The notes beneath the pieces are model-generated. The model was not told the origin of the DNA. It did no database searches and saw only the letters and a list, made by a program, of their open reading frames with translations. From the NCBI GenBank assembly GCA_038049695.1, contig CP142456.1, forward strand, positions 80,747,422 through 80,811,421: a stretch of DNA of 64,000 nucleotides, written 5' to 3'. Both the position numbers and the translations under genes were made by a program. The stretch is from Cinnamomum chago. Its lineage: Eukaryota; Streptophyta; Magnoliopsida; Laurales; Lauraceae. Below are positions 34,917 to 46,942 of the stretch, piece by piece (the first letter of the stretch is position 1; each line of letters begins with the position of its first letter).

Positions 34917-37900
34917 GTTGATTACAAGATTGCAAAACCTTTTGTGTCATTGCTCTAGATTAGATACGTAATAACACTCAATGCTTTTAAATTTTCTTTC
35001 CCAGATGTGCTCTCTTAAGGGCCCCTGTGTTTGCATGGAATTGAATTTTTAAGAATTTAATATCAAGTGAATCACACCGATGATCATTAAATACTACGAG
35101 TGATGAAATATTTAAGGATGGAGTTGTAGACAGGAGCAAATTGCTTTAATAGAGTGATATCTCGGATTTTATTCTTTAATTATTGGGATGATATTTGATG
35201 ACCATTTATATATTTCTACTTTTATTTATGGGGAACCATGTATATTAGAAAGATTAGAAATTGAATTCAACACGTGGCAATTGCCAAAGTCAGCTGGTGT
35301 GATTTTTTTCTCTCTATTCATATCATATGGGGGTTCACTAGACATGGGCTACAAGAAAAAACGCAACTATTGATTCTTTCAATCTATTTTATGTTAATTA
35401 GAAATGGAAAGGCCTTGCGACTTTATTTGGACACTCACTCAGCTTTACCACTGCTGGAATCGGCGGTTAACTCGTTACTTTCTAGATTTCCTCCTCTCTG
35501 AGAAGAGGAAAACCGGAAATTGCAGGTATACCATGGCGGAAATATTGAAAACCGATTTTTTAGCCTTTTCTTTCCTCCTTTTATGATAATTCGAAATGAA
35601 AAGGCATTGTAACTTTATTTGGACACTCACTAAGCTTAACCGCTGCTGGAACCGGCGGTAAACTCGCATTTTCTAGTTTTCCTCCTCTCTGATAGGAGGA
35701 AATCTGGAAACTGCAGGTATACCGTGGATACATACGGCGGAAATCTCGAAAACCCATTTTTTAGCCTTTTTTTTCCTTTTTTTCCTTTATTGTGGGTCAC
35801 GGGTCGGGGCTTGGTTCACAAAATGATGGGTGGACATGTGTGAATAACAATTGGATGAAATAATATCAAATCACAATAAACACACAATAAATCGTAAATT
35901 TATTTTACTGTTGAAGTGAAGTAAATGGTCAATATAAGAGAGAACAAAATTTAGGATGTAGTAGAATCAAAAGGTGAGAGAGTAGGATTTTTATTTCTTC
36001 TCTTTAAAAGGAGAGTGTTTTCTCTGTTTGTAAATGAGCTCATGGATTGGGTTTAGGTATGGGATTTAGTTATTAACAGATGGGCCATGCTTGGGTTATT
36101 TATTTATTTATTTGCACTTAGTGCTTGAGAGCCAGAATCCCCGTTCGGCCAAAATATATATGTAAGTCCATGGGGATCCGAACCCTAGAGGGGGGGTGAA
36201 TAGGGTGAGCTCCAATTATGACCAATTTTAACAAATTTAACTTCTTTAAAACAAACTAGTCACAAGTGATGATTAATCATACAAGATGCGGAAGCTAACA
36301 AAAGAATCACCACAAAGCAATCACCATCACACAAGGATTTATAGTGGTTCGGCCTCAATGCCTACATCCACTACCGGCTTGTGATCCAACACCCCACCGG
36401 ATTTCCACTATTTATGCTTTTCAATAGGCTAAGCAATAACCTTTACAATATGCTTTCCAAGGCTAAGCAATAACCTTACATTGATGTTTTTCAAGGCTTA
36501 ACATCAACCTATCCATTATGCTTTTATAGGCTAAGCAATAACCTCTTCAACCACAAGGTTGGTTATCTCTCTAAATTAGTGTCTATAATACACTTGATGG
36601 AGATTCTATTTAGCTCAATACAATGCCTCTTAAATAGGCGGATATGGAAGTGAAAAAACTAATACACACTCACACTATGAATGCAAAGATGAAAGTATAT
36701 GAAGTGTGTGTGTGTGGTCCTCAATCATTTTGAAAATGAAAGTTCATAAATGTATGCCTAAGGCTTTTGAAAGTTTTGGCTCATAAAACATTTATGATTG
36801 AGGATATAATGCAATCACATGTTAAAAGTAACAACTTGTTAATGATATCAAAGTTACACAAGTTGTATGAAATGGATTAGCTCTAAACATGTGATGCATA
36901 GGGATGTCAATCAAATCATCAATGAAGCTCAAAACATAAAAATAGATTTGATTGAAATTAGGGGACAAATCATATGTAATTATAAAGACAACTTGAAAAA
37001 GATTTACCAATCAAAGTAAGGCAAGTTGTGAAACATTAAAACAATAATACACATATGATTTGTAATGATGTTGAATCCAAAACATAAGATACATTTGAAA
37101 GAGATTTTCTTATGATGGAAAACAACAACCAAAGATTCAACAAAGTATATGAATCATGTTACATATTTCATTAACATGATCTACTTAGATTTACCAAAGA
37201 TAAAGTACTACTTTGATGAATCAATGGTGATGTATCCAAAACAATAGATCTATTCAAAATATAACACATGCTAAGGATACAACAAATCATAGATTAACAT
37301 GTTACAAAGATTTACCAATGATAAAACAAAACATGAAAACATATGATTTGTAAAGAAGTTGAATCCAAAACATAAGTTAATTTTGAAAGAGATGTTCTTA
37401 TGATGGAAAACAACAATCAAAGATTCAACCAAGTATATGGATCATGTTACATATGATTTACCAAAGTTCTTTCATTAACATGATCTACTTAGATTTACCA
37501 AAGTTAAGTACTACTTGGATTGAATCATGTGATGTTGTATCCAAAACAATAAATCAACTCAAAACATAAAATATGTTAAGGACACAACACAAACATAGTT
37601 TAACATGCTAGAAATGATTTACCAAAAATAAAACAAAGCATGAAAACATATGATTAAGGAAGGAAGAGCCTACTTGGTGGTTTAACTTCATTAATCCAAG
37701 CTTTAGCTTTCCTAATCATCCCCTTCATCCCTTGGTTCTTTTCCCTTTTGATATGCCTCAAATCCTCTCAAGGAGGGGCTAAAAATTCCCAACTTTTGGC
37801 AAGGGAAAGAACTCATATTTATAGCAAAAAGTTGCCAACGGCTAGTTCTCGGTCGACCGGGAAACAGGTCTCGGTCGACCGGGAACACACAACGGTCGGA

Positions 37901-39751
37901 TTTCTGACCGTTGGTGCGCCAGGCCAATTTCTGCTGCAGTGTGCTCGGTCGACCGGGACCTCTGCGCCGGTCGACCGGCGACACTGCGGGGACCAAAAAT
38001 TTCCACTTTTGCATTTTCAAACCTTTTCTTTGTGGAACTATTTGGGCCATATAATCAAGCTTTCAAACATGTTTTAAATCATTCTAAGGGTTTTAAAACA
38101 TGGAACATAAAAAGCCTAAAACATTTTGAAAGATTTAAAACTCATAGGCTAGCTTGATTTTCTAAAACTCTTTTCTAAAACAAATGCATCCAAGATTAAA
38201 AACAAATCATGCATAAAACAAAATCTTAAAAAAATGCATGAATAAATCAAGATTTCAAGTTTATCTAAAACAATGCAAGTGTGTGAATCAAATGATGCTA
38301 GAATGAAATGCATCCATCAAATTGCAATCTATAAAAACCCTAACAATATATAGATTTATTTATGAGGGAAGGTGGGAGCAGTGATGCGAGCTAGGACTCA
38401 AACCCATGACCTCTCACAGCTGAGCTGGCGTACAATTAGGGATGAAAATGGATCCCTGATTCTCCGATTTCGTGGAGGTTCCGACCCGTTAAAACCGGGA
38501 CTGGGTCCTTAATAATGCCCCGATAAGTAAATGGGTTTGGGTCCGGTTCCACCTTGGTTCAGACCTGTGGACCCGATACCCAACATATTACCTCAATTTT
38601 CTAAAATGTCTCCTGAAAATCGTATTTTTTTAATATCATTCTCTACCTAGACCCGAACCTGGATCTAAACCCGACTCATATATTGTTCTGGTTCCGATTC
38701 CAGAGACAAGGATTCGGTTCAGAAACGGTTCCGGGTCCGGATCCGGTTCCACCTTCTCTTTCTTTTTTCACTTATTATTTAGCCCATGCGTTGAACATCG
38801 TTTTTACTGGTCCTAAAGTGAGAATGCAGCCCATGACAATTATGTATGTGTCTGAGTATCTCATGGCCATGCACAACCTAAATTTCCCGAGAAATCTCCA
38901 CACTAAATACATCTTTGGTTTTATGAAATTATTGACTCTTCAATACAGGGTGCATAATTGTTACCATAAAAAACCAAAGATCCTAATATCTACGATCGAG
39001 AATGTACGTCAAACCAACAAAACCTTCATTTCAATCGGACAAAAAAAAAAGCATATACTCGCAAACAGTTAGGGTTCCAATCGGGTTTCCGATTACCCAA
39101 AAGTTCTGACCCGTAAAAAACTGGGTCTGGAACCTATTTTCGGTTCCGCTTCATAAACGGGTCCGGGTCCGGAACCTAATTTAGGTTCCAATTGATAAAC
39201 GGGTCCGGGTCCAAAAAGGTTCCGACTTGTCGACCCGGGACCCGACATATATGAGCATTTGATATTGCAAATTGTACCTAAAAATTAACTTTTTCTAGAC
39301 ATTTTTACGTACAATATTAGCGGTAGTGGACTTGACGCACTGCTATAAACTGAATGGTATGCTTATTTTAGGAAACATGAAGAATAAAGATAAATTAGAA
39401 TATATTTTGGAACAGGATTTCTGTCCTCAAGGTAGACCCGGATCTGGGTTTTCCTATCGAAGCCAGGTCTAGAACCAACTAAACAAGTTGTTGGTCAAAA
39501 CCGGATTTAGAACCGGAACCGTTATTTAAAAACTGGTATGAGTCCCCTATGGTTCCGATCCGGAACCGTTCCGTTTGCAGCCCTACAAACATCACTGCCT
39601 TTTTGTGCAAGTAAGCGACCGTGTGGTGTTTTGCTGCGGTCCTTAAATAGTTATCGAGCTTGATTTGACCAGTTCCATCAGTCGTTCGGCTTTCTGGTTA
39701 GGTCCAGAGAGTTCCCAAATCTAAGCATGTCAACAAAAATAAAGCTGAGTT
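34917..39751 (+). repeat. Macrosatellite unit 2 (with solo LTR insertion)
   Basis: 4835 bp including a 2185-bp solo LTR and its 5-bp duplication, so about 2645 bp net. The solo LTR splits the TATATATAG tract before the tRNA-derived piece. The hAT-like segment is 38437-39585. Confidence 0.93.
36161..38345 (-). mobile_element. Solo LTR A, inverted, 2185 bp
   Basis: The element runs from TGTAAGTCCATGGGGATCC to AACCCTAACA, with TG/CA ends in either reading, and is flanked by ATATA (36156-36160 and 38346-38350). It is the reverse complement of the LTRs at 40832 and 56210. No internal retrotransposon sequence is present, so it is a solo LTR left by recombination between two LTRs. The end motif CACCCCCCCTCTAGGGTT suggests a Copia element (Angela/SIRE style, from memory). 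Confidence 0.85.
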
Positions 39752-40831
39752 GTTGATTACAAGATTACAAAACCTTTTGTATCATTGCTCTAGATTAGAT
39801 ACGTGATAACACTCAATGCTTTTAAATTTTCTTTCCCAGATGTGCTCACATAAGGGCCCCTCTGTTTGCATGGAATTGAATTTTTAAGAATTTATTATCA
39901 AGTGAATCACGCCGATGATCGTTAAAGACTACGAGTGATGAAAGATTTATGGATGGAGTTGTAGACAGGAGCAAATTGCTTTAATAGAGTGATATCTCGG
40001 ATTTTATTCTTTAATTACTGGGATGATATTTGATGACCATTTATATATTTCTACTTTTATTTATGAGGAAGCATTAATATTAGAAAGACTAGAAATTGAA
40101 TTCAACACGTGTCAATTGCCAAAGTCAGCTTTTGTGATTTTTTTTCTCTCTATTCATATCATATGGGGGTTCATTAGACATGGGCTAAAAGAAAAAAACA
40201 CAACTATTGATTCTTTCAATCGATTATATTGTAATTAGAAATGGAAAGGCCTTGCGACTTTATTTGGACATTCACTCAGCTTTACCGCTGCTGGAATCAG
40301 CGGTAAACTCATTACTTTCCAGATTTCCTTCGCTCTATGAGGAGGAGAATCGGAAATTGTAGGTATACCGTGGCGGAAATATTGAAAACTGATTTTTTAG
40401 CTTTTTCTTTCCTCCTTTTATGATAATTTGAAATGAAAAGGCCTTGCGACTTTATTTGGACACTCACTAAGGTTTAACGCTGCTGGAATCGGCGGTAAAC
40501 TCGCATTTTCCAGTTTTCCTCCTCTGTAATAGGAGGAAATCTGGAAACTGCAGCTATACCGCGCATACATACGGCGGAAATCTCGAAAACCCATTTTTTA
40601 GCCCTTTTTTTCTTCTTTTACTTTATTGTGGGTCATGGGCAGGGGCTTGGTTCACAAAATGATGGATGGACATGTGTGAATAACAATTGGATGAAATAAT
40701 ATCAAATCACAATAAACACAATAAATCGTAAATTTATTTTACTGTTGAAGTGAAGTAAATGGTCAATATAAGAGAGAACAAAATTTAGGATGTAGTAGAA
40801 TCAAAAGGTGAGAGAGTAGGATTTTTATTTC

Positions 40832-42735
40832 TGTTAGGGTTTTTATAGATTGCAATTTGATGGATGCATTTTCATTCAAGCATCATTTAATTTACACACT
40901 TGCATTGGTTTTAAATAAACTTGAAATCTTGTTTTATTCATGCATTGCTTTTAAGATTTGTAAAAGTATTGATTTATGCATGATTTGTCTTTTTATCTTG
41001 GATGCATTTGTTTTAGAAAAGAGTTTTCAAGAAATCAAGCAAGCCTTTGTTTTAAAAGTTTTGAATCTTTTTAGGCTTTTTATGTCATGTTTTAAAAACC
41101 ATTAGAATCTTTAAAACATGTTTTCCAAGCTTGATTTAGTGGCCAAAAGGTCCCCCAAAGAAATACCTTTAAAATGTGAAAAGTTGAAATTTTTGCAAAA
41201 AAGGGGGTGGCCCGGCAGTGTCGCCGGTCGACCGGCGCAGAGGTCCCGGTCGACCGGGAACACTGCAGCAAAAAATTGCCTGGCGCACCAACGGTCAGAA
41301 ATCCGACCGTTGTGTGTTCCCGGTCGACCGATACCTGTTTGCCGGTCGACCGAGGACTAGCCGTTGGCAACTTTTTGCTATAAATATGAGTTCTTTCCCT
41401 TGCCAAAAGTTGGGAATTTTTAACCCCTCCTTGAGAGGATTTGAGGCATATCAAAAGGGAAAAGAACCAAGGGATGAAGGGGATGATTAGGAAAGCTAAA
41501 GCTTGGATTAATGAAGTTAAACCACCAAGTAGGCTCTTCCTTCCTTAATCATATGTTTTCATGTTTTGTTTTATCATTGGTAAATCTTAATAACATGTTA
41601 ACCTATGATGTGTTGTATCCTTAGCATGTGTTCTATTTTGAATAGATCTATTGTTTTGGATACATCACCATTGATTCATCAAAGTAGTACTTTATCTTTG
41701 GAAAATCTAAGTAGATCATGTTAATGAAATATGTAACATGATTCATATACTTTGTTGAATCATTGGTTGTTGTTTTTCCATCATAAGAAAATCTCTCTCA
41801 AATGTATCTTATGTTTTGGATCCAACATCATTACAAATCATATGTGTATTATTGTTTTAAAGTTTCACAACTTGCATCACTTTGATAGGTAAATCATTTT
41901 CAAGTTGTATTTATAATTACATATGATTTGTCCCCTCTTTTCAATCAAATCTATTTTTATGTTTTGAGCTTCTTTGTTGATTTGATTGACATCCCTATGC
42001 ATCACATGTTTAGAGCTAATCCATTTCATACAACTTGTGTAACTTTGATATCATTAACAAGTTGTTACTTTTAACATGTGATTGCATTACATCCTCAATC
42101 ATAAATGTTTTATGAGCTAGAACTTTCAAAAGCCTTAGGCTTACATTTATGAGCTTTCATTTTCAAAATGATTGAGGACCACACACACACACTTCATGTA
42201 CTTTCATCTTTGCATTCATAGTGTGAGTGTGTATTAGTTTTTCACTTCCATATCCGCCTAATTAAGAGGCATTGTAATGAGCTTAATTGAATCTCCATCA
42301 AGTGTATTAAAGACACTAAATTAGAGAGATAACCAACCTTGTGGTTGAAGAGGTTATTGCTTAGCCTATAAAAGCATAATGGATAGGTTGATGTTAAGCC
42401 TTGAAAAACATCAATGTAAAGGTTATTGCTTAGCCTTGGAAAGCATATTGTAAAGGTTATTGCTTAGCCTATTGAAAAGCATAAATAGTGGAAATCCGGT
42501 GGGGTGTTGGATCACAAGCCGGTAGTGGATGTAGGCATTGAGGCCGAACCACTATAAATCCTTGTGTGATGGTGATTGCTTTGTGGTGATTCTTTTGTTA
42601 GCTTCCGCATCTTGTATGATTAATCATCACATGTGACTAGTTTGTTTTAAAGAAGTTAAATTTGTTAAAATTGGTCATAATTGGAGCTCACCCTATTCAC
42701 CCCCCCTCTAGGGTTCGGATCCCCATGGAATTACA
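40832..42735 (+). mobile_element. Solo LTR B, 1904 bp
   Basis: Starts TGTTAGGGTTTTTATAG, ends CCCCATGGAATTACA, and is flanked by ATTTC (40827-40831 and 42736-42740). A TATA box TATAAATAT lies at 41379-41387. This copy is about 280 bases shorter than A and C because an internal repeated stretch near its middle is present fewer times. Confidence 0.87.
41225..41352 (+). promoter_or_regulatory. Paired palindromes upstream of the LTR TATA box
   Basis: Four CGGTCGACCG palindromes occur at 41225, 41247, 41321 and 41343, in two pairs each with a 22-base start-to-start spacing. A fifth dyad, ACGGTC...GACCGT, lies between the pairs (about 41291-41310). The last site is about 27 bases before the TATA box. 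The same layout is in LTR A (37850, 37872, 37946, 37968) and LTR C (56591, 56613, 56689, 56711). A role as a protein-binding or enhancer site is inferred. Confidence 0.6.
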
Positions 42736-44832
42736 ATTTCTTCTCTTTAAAAGGAGAGTGTTTTCTCAGTTTGTAAGTGAGCTCATGGATTGGGCTTTGG
42801 GTATGGGGTTTAGTTATTAACAGATGGGCCATGCTCGGGTTCTTTATTTATTTATTTGCACTTAATGCTTGAGAGCCGGAATCCCCGTTCGGCCAAAATA
42901 TATATAGATATATTAATGAGGCAAGGTGGGAGAAGTGATGCGAGGACTCAAACCCATGACCTCTCATAGCTGAGCTGGCGTACGACTAGGGATGAAAATG
43001 GGTCCCCGATTCTCCGATTACGCGGAGGTTCCGACCCGTTAAAACCGGGTTTGGGTCCTTAAAAATGCCCCGATAAGTAAATGGGTTCGGGTTCAATTCC
43101 ACCTTGGTCCGGACCCGTGGACCCTATACCCAATATATTACCACAATTTTCTAAACTTTCTCCTGAAAACCATATTTTTTTTAATATCATTCTCTACCTA
43201 GACCCGGACCTGGATCTAAACCCGTCTCATATATTGTTCTGGTTCCGGTTCCAGAGACAAGGAATTGGTTCTGAAACGGTTCGGGGTCCGGATCCGGTTC
43301 CACCTTCTCTTTCTTATTTCACTTGTTATTTAGCCCATGCGTTGAACATCGTTTTTGCTGGTCCTAAAGTGAGAATGCAGCCCATGACAATTATGTATGT
43401 GTCTGAGTATCACATGGCCATGCACAACCTAAATTTCCAGAGAAATCTCCACATTTAATACATCTTTGGTTCTATGAAATTATTGACTCTTTAATACAGG
43501 GTGCAGAATTGTTACCATAAAAAACCAGAGATCCTAATATCTACGATCGAGAAAGTACGTGAAACCAGCAGAACCTTCATTTCAACAGGACAAAAAAAAA
43601 GCCTATACTCGCAAACATTTAGGGTTCCAATCGGGTTTCCGATTACACAGAAGTTCCGACCAGTAAAAAACCGGGACTGGAACCTATTTTCGGTTCCGCT
43701 TCATAAACGGGTCCGGGTCCGGGTCCAGAACCTAATTTAGGTTTCGATTGATAAATGGGTCCGGGTCCAAATAGGTTTCGACCTATGGACCCGGAACCCG
43801 GCATATGAGCATTTGATATTGCAAATTGTACCTAAAAATTAACTTTTTTGAGACATTTTTACGTACAATACTAGCGGTAGTGGACTTGAGTCACTATTAT
43901 AAACTGAATGGTGTGCTTGTTTTAGGAAACATGAAGAATAAAGATAAATTAGAATCGATTTTGGAACAGGATTTCTGTCCTCTAGGTAGAACCGGATCTG
44001 GGTTTTCCTATTGAAGCCCGGTCTGGAACCAACTAAACAAGTTGCTGGACAAAACCGGATTCAGAACCGGAACCGTTATTGAAAAACTGGTCCGAGTCCC
44101 CTATGGTTCCGATCCGGAACCGTTCCGTTTGCAGCCCTGCAAACATCACTGCCTTTCTGTGCAAGTAAGCGACCGTGTGGGGTTTTGCTGTGGTCCTCAA
44201 ATAGTTATCGAGCTTTATTTGACCAGTTCCATCAGTCGTTCGGCTTTCTGGTTAGGTCCAGAGAGTTTCCAAATCTAAGCATGTCAACAAAAATAAAGCT
44301 GAAATGTTGATTACAGGATTGCAAAACCTTTTGTGTCATTGCTCTAGATTAGATACGTGATAACACTCAATGCTTTTAAATTTTCTTTCCCAGATGTGCT
44401 CTGTTAAGGGCCCCTCTGTTTGCATGGAATTGAGTTTTTAAGAATTTATTATCAAGTAAATCACGCTGATGATCATTAAAGACTACGAGTGATGAAAGAT
44501 TTAAGGATGGAGTTGTAGACCGGAGCAAATTACTTTAATAGAGTGAAATCTCGGATTTTATTCTTTAATTACTGGGATGATATTTGATGACCATTTATAT
44601 ATTTCTACTTTTATTCATGGGGAAGCATGTATATTAGAAAGACTAGAAATTGATTTCAACACGTGTCCATTGCCAAAGTCAGCTTTTGTGATTTTTTTCT
44701 TTCTATTCATATCATATGGGGTTTCATTAGACATGGGCTACAAGAAAAAACACAACTATCGATTCTTTCAATCTATTTTATGCTAATTAGAAATGGAAAG
44801 GCCTTGCGACTTTATTCGGACATTCACTCAGC

Positions 44833-44859
44833 TTTACCGCTGCTGGAATCGGCGGTAAA
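44833..44859. repeat. Inverted repeat in the subrepeat (representative)
   Basis: TTTACCGC (44833-44840) and GCGGTAAA (44852-44859) form an 8-bp stem with an 11-base loop. The same pair occurs once in each roughly 195-bp subrepeat, twice per unit, through most of the array. Confidence 0.75.
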
Positions 44860-45524
44860 CTCGTTACTTTCCAGATTTCCTCCTCTCTAAGAGGAGGAAA
44901 ACCGGAAATTGCAGGTAAACCGTGGCGGAAATATTGAAAACCGATTTTGTAGCCTTTTCTTTCCTCCTTTTATGATAATTTGAAATGAAAAGGCATTGCG
45001 ACTTTATTTGGACACTCACTAACCTTTACCGCTGCTGGAATCGGCGATAAACTCGCATTTTCCAGTATTCCTCCTCTGTGAGAGGAGGAAAACTGGAAAC
45101 TGCAGGTATACCGCGGATACTTACGGCGGAAATCTCGAAAACCCATTTTTTAGCCTTTTTTTCCTTCCTTTCCTTTAAAGTGGGTCACGGGTCGGGGCTT
45201 GGTTCACAAAATGATGGATGGACATGTGTGAATAACAATTGGATGAAATAATATCAAATCACAATAAACACACAATAAATCGTAAATTAATTTTACAGTT
45301 GAAGTGAAGTAAATGGTCAATATAAGAGAGAACAAAATTTAAGATGTGTTAGAATCAAAAGGTGAGAGGAGCATTTTTATTTCTTCTCTTGAAAAGGATA
45401 GTGTTTTCTCTGTTTGTAAGTGAGCTCTTGGATTGGGCTTTGGGTATGGGGTTCAGTTATTAACAGATGGGCCATGTTCGGGTTGTTTATTTATTTATTT
45501 GCACTTAGTGCTTGAGAGCCGGAA

Positions 45525-45629
45525 TCCCCGTTCGGCCGAGATATATATAGATATATTTATGAGGGAAGGTGGGAGCAGTGATGCGAGGACTCAAACCGAT
45601 GACCTCTCACAGCTGAGCTGGCGTACGAC
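45525..45629 (-). mobile_element. tRNA-derived SINE-like piece in the unit (representative)
   Basis: On the minus strand the order is CCAGCTCAGCTGTGAGAGG (box A-like), then GGTTTGAGTCC (box B-like; in this unit the first bases differ slightly), then an AT-rich tail. The same piece lies just left of the hAT-like segment in every unit. It is either a SINE 5' part or an old tRNA-like sequence, and no complete cloverleaf is seen. Confidence 0.45.
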
Positions 45630-46776
45630 TAGGGATAAAAATGGGTCCCCGATTCTCCGATTACGCGCAGGTTCCGACCCGTTAAAACCGTGTCTGCGTC
45701 CTTAATAATGCCCCGATAAGTAAATGGGTTCGGGTCCGGTTCCACCTTGGTTCAGACCCGTGGACCCGATACCCAACATATTACCTCAATTTTCTGTAAT
45801 CTCTCCTGAAAATAATATTTTTTTTAGTATCATTTTCTACCTAGACCCGGACCTGGATTTAGACCCGTCTCATGTGATGTTCTGGGTTCGGTTCCAGAGA
45901 CAAGGAATCGGTTCCGAAACGGTTCCTGGTCCGGATCCGGTTCCACCTTCTCTTTCTTATTACACTTGTTACGTAGCCCATGCGTTGAACATCGTTTTTG
46001 CTCGTCCTAAAGTGAGAATGCAGCCCATGACAATTATGTATGTGTCTGAGTATCTCATTACCATGCACAAACTAAATTTCCCGAGAAATCTCCACAATAA
46101 ATACATCTTTGGTTCTACGAAATTATTGACTCTTCAATACAAGGTGTAGAATTGTTACCATAATAAACCAAAGATCCTAATACCTACAATCGAGAATGTA
46201 CGTGAAACCAGCAGAACCCTCATTTCAACCGGACAAAAAAAAAGCCTATACTCGCAAACATTTAGGGTTCCAATCGGGTTTCCGATTACACAGAAGTTCC
46301 GACCCGTAAATAACCGGGTCTGGAACCTATTTTCGATTCCGCTACATAAACGGGTCCGGGTCCAGAACCTAATTTAGGTCCCGTTTGATAAATGGGTCCG
46401 GGTATAAATAGGTTCCGACCTGCGGACCCGGAACCCGGCATATGAGCATTTGATATTGCAAATTGTACCTAAAAATTAACTTTTTCGAGACATTTTTACG
46501 TACAATACTAGCGGTAGTGGACTTGACTCACAATTATAAACTGAATGGTGTGCTTGTTTTAGGAAACATGAAGAATAAAGATAAATTAGAATCGATTTTG
46601 GAACATGATTTCTGTCCACTAGGTAGAACCGGATCTGGGTTTTCCTATTGAAGCCCGGTCTGGAACCAACTGAACAAGTTGCTGGACAAAACCGGATTCA
46701 GAACCGGAACCGTTATTCAAAAACTGGTCCGAGTCCCCTATGGTTCCGATCTGGAACCGCTCCGTTTGCAGCCCTA
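45630..46776. mobile_element. Ac/hAT-like segment within the unit (representative, unit 4)
   Basis: Across units the left end reads TAGGGATGAAAATGGGTCC or close variants, and the right end is the complement of TAGGGCTGCAAACGGAACGG. These are imperfect inverted repeats very like the TAGGGATGAAA ends of maize Ac. Near the ends are many GGTTCC/GGGTCC motifs in both orientations, as in hAT subterminal regions. No 8-bp target duplication is visible and no transposase domain is intact. The segment is about 1.15 kb in each unit. Confidence 0.6.
46463..46651 (+). other. Recurring 62-codon ORF in the hAT-like segment (representative)
   Basis: A 62-codon ORF with FLRTILAVVDL, YKLNGVLVLGNM and NKDKLESILE keeps its length at 43826, 46463, 49101, 53847, 61118 and 63754. 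At 58481 it runs on to 124 codons. AVVDLTHYYKLN faintly recalls the LAxVLDPRYKL block of hAT transposases. Recurrence mainly reflects copying of the unit, and I do not claim it is translated. Confidence 0.3.
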
Positions 46777-46942
46777 CAAACATCACTGCCTTTCTGTGCA
46801 AGTAAGCGACCGTGTGGGGTTTTGCTGACGTCCTCAAATAGTTATCGAGCTTGATTTGACCAGTTCCATCAGTCGTTCGGCTTTCTGGTTAGGTCCAGAG
46901 AGTTTCCAAATCTAAGCATGTCAACAAAAATAAAGCTGAGAT

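Larger units (their letters stand above)
39752..44305 (+). repeat. Macrosatellite unit 3 (with solo LTR insertion)
   Basis: 4554 bp including a 1904-bp solo LTR, so about 2645 bp net. The hAT-like segment is 42987-44139. It carries the CGGCCAAAATATAT subtype like units 1 and 2. Confidence 0.93.
44306..46942 (+). repeat. Macrosatellite unit 4
   Basis: 2637 bp and uninterrupted. Nearly identical to unit 5 over long stretches. The hAT-like segment is 45630-46776. First of the units with the CGGCCGAGATATAT subtype. Confidence 0.95.

Noticed and set aside
37748-38157. Arg/Gly/Ser-rich ORFs in the solo LTRs (also at 41092-41490 and 56481-56915)
   Set aside because: They are translations of the CGGTCGACCG palindrome region of an LTR promoter, occur on both strands and match no protein.
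45570-45625. Functional tRNA gene
   Set aside because: Only box A-like and box B-like pieces are present. The acceptor and anticodon stems do not pair into a cloverleaf.
45630-46776. A complete hAT insertion with 8-bp target duplication in each unit
   Set aside because: The ends look hAT-like, but no matching 8-bp flanks were found in any unit, so I call it hAT-like only.
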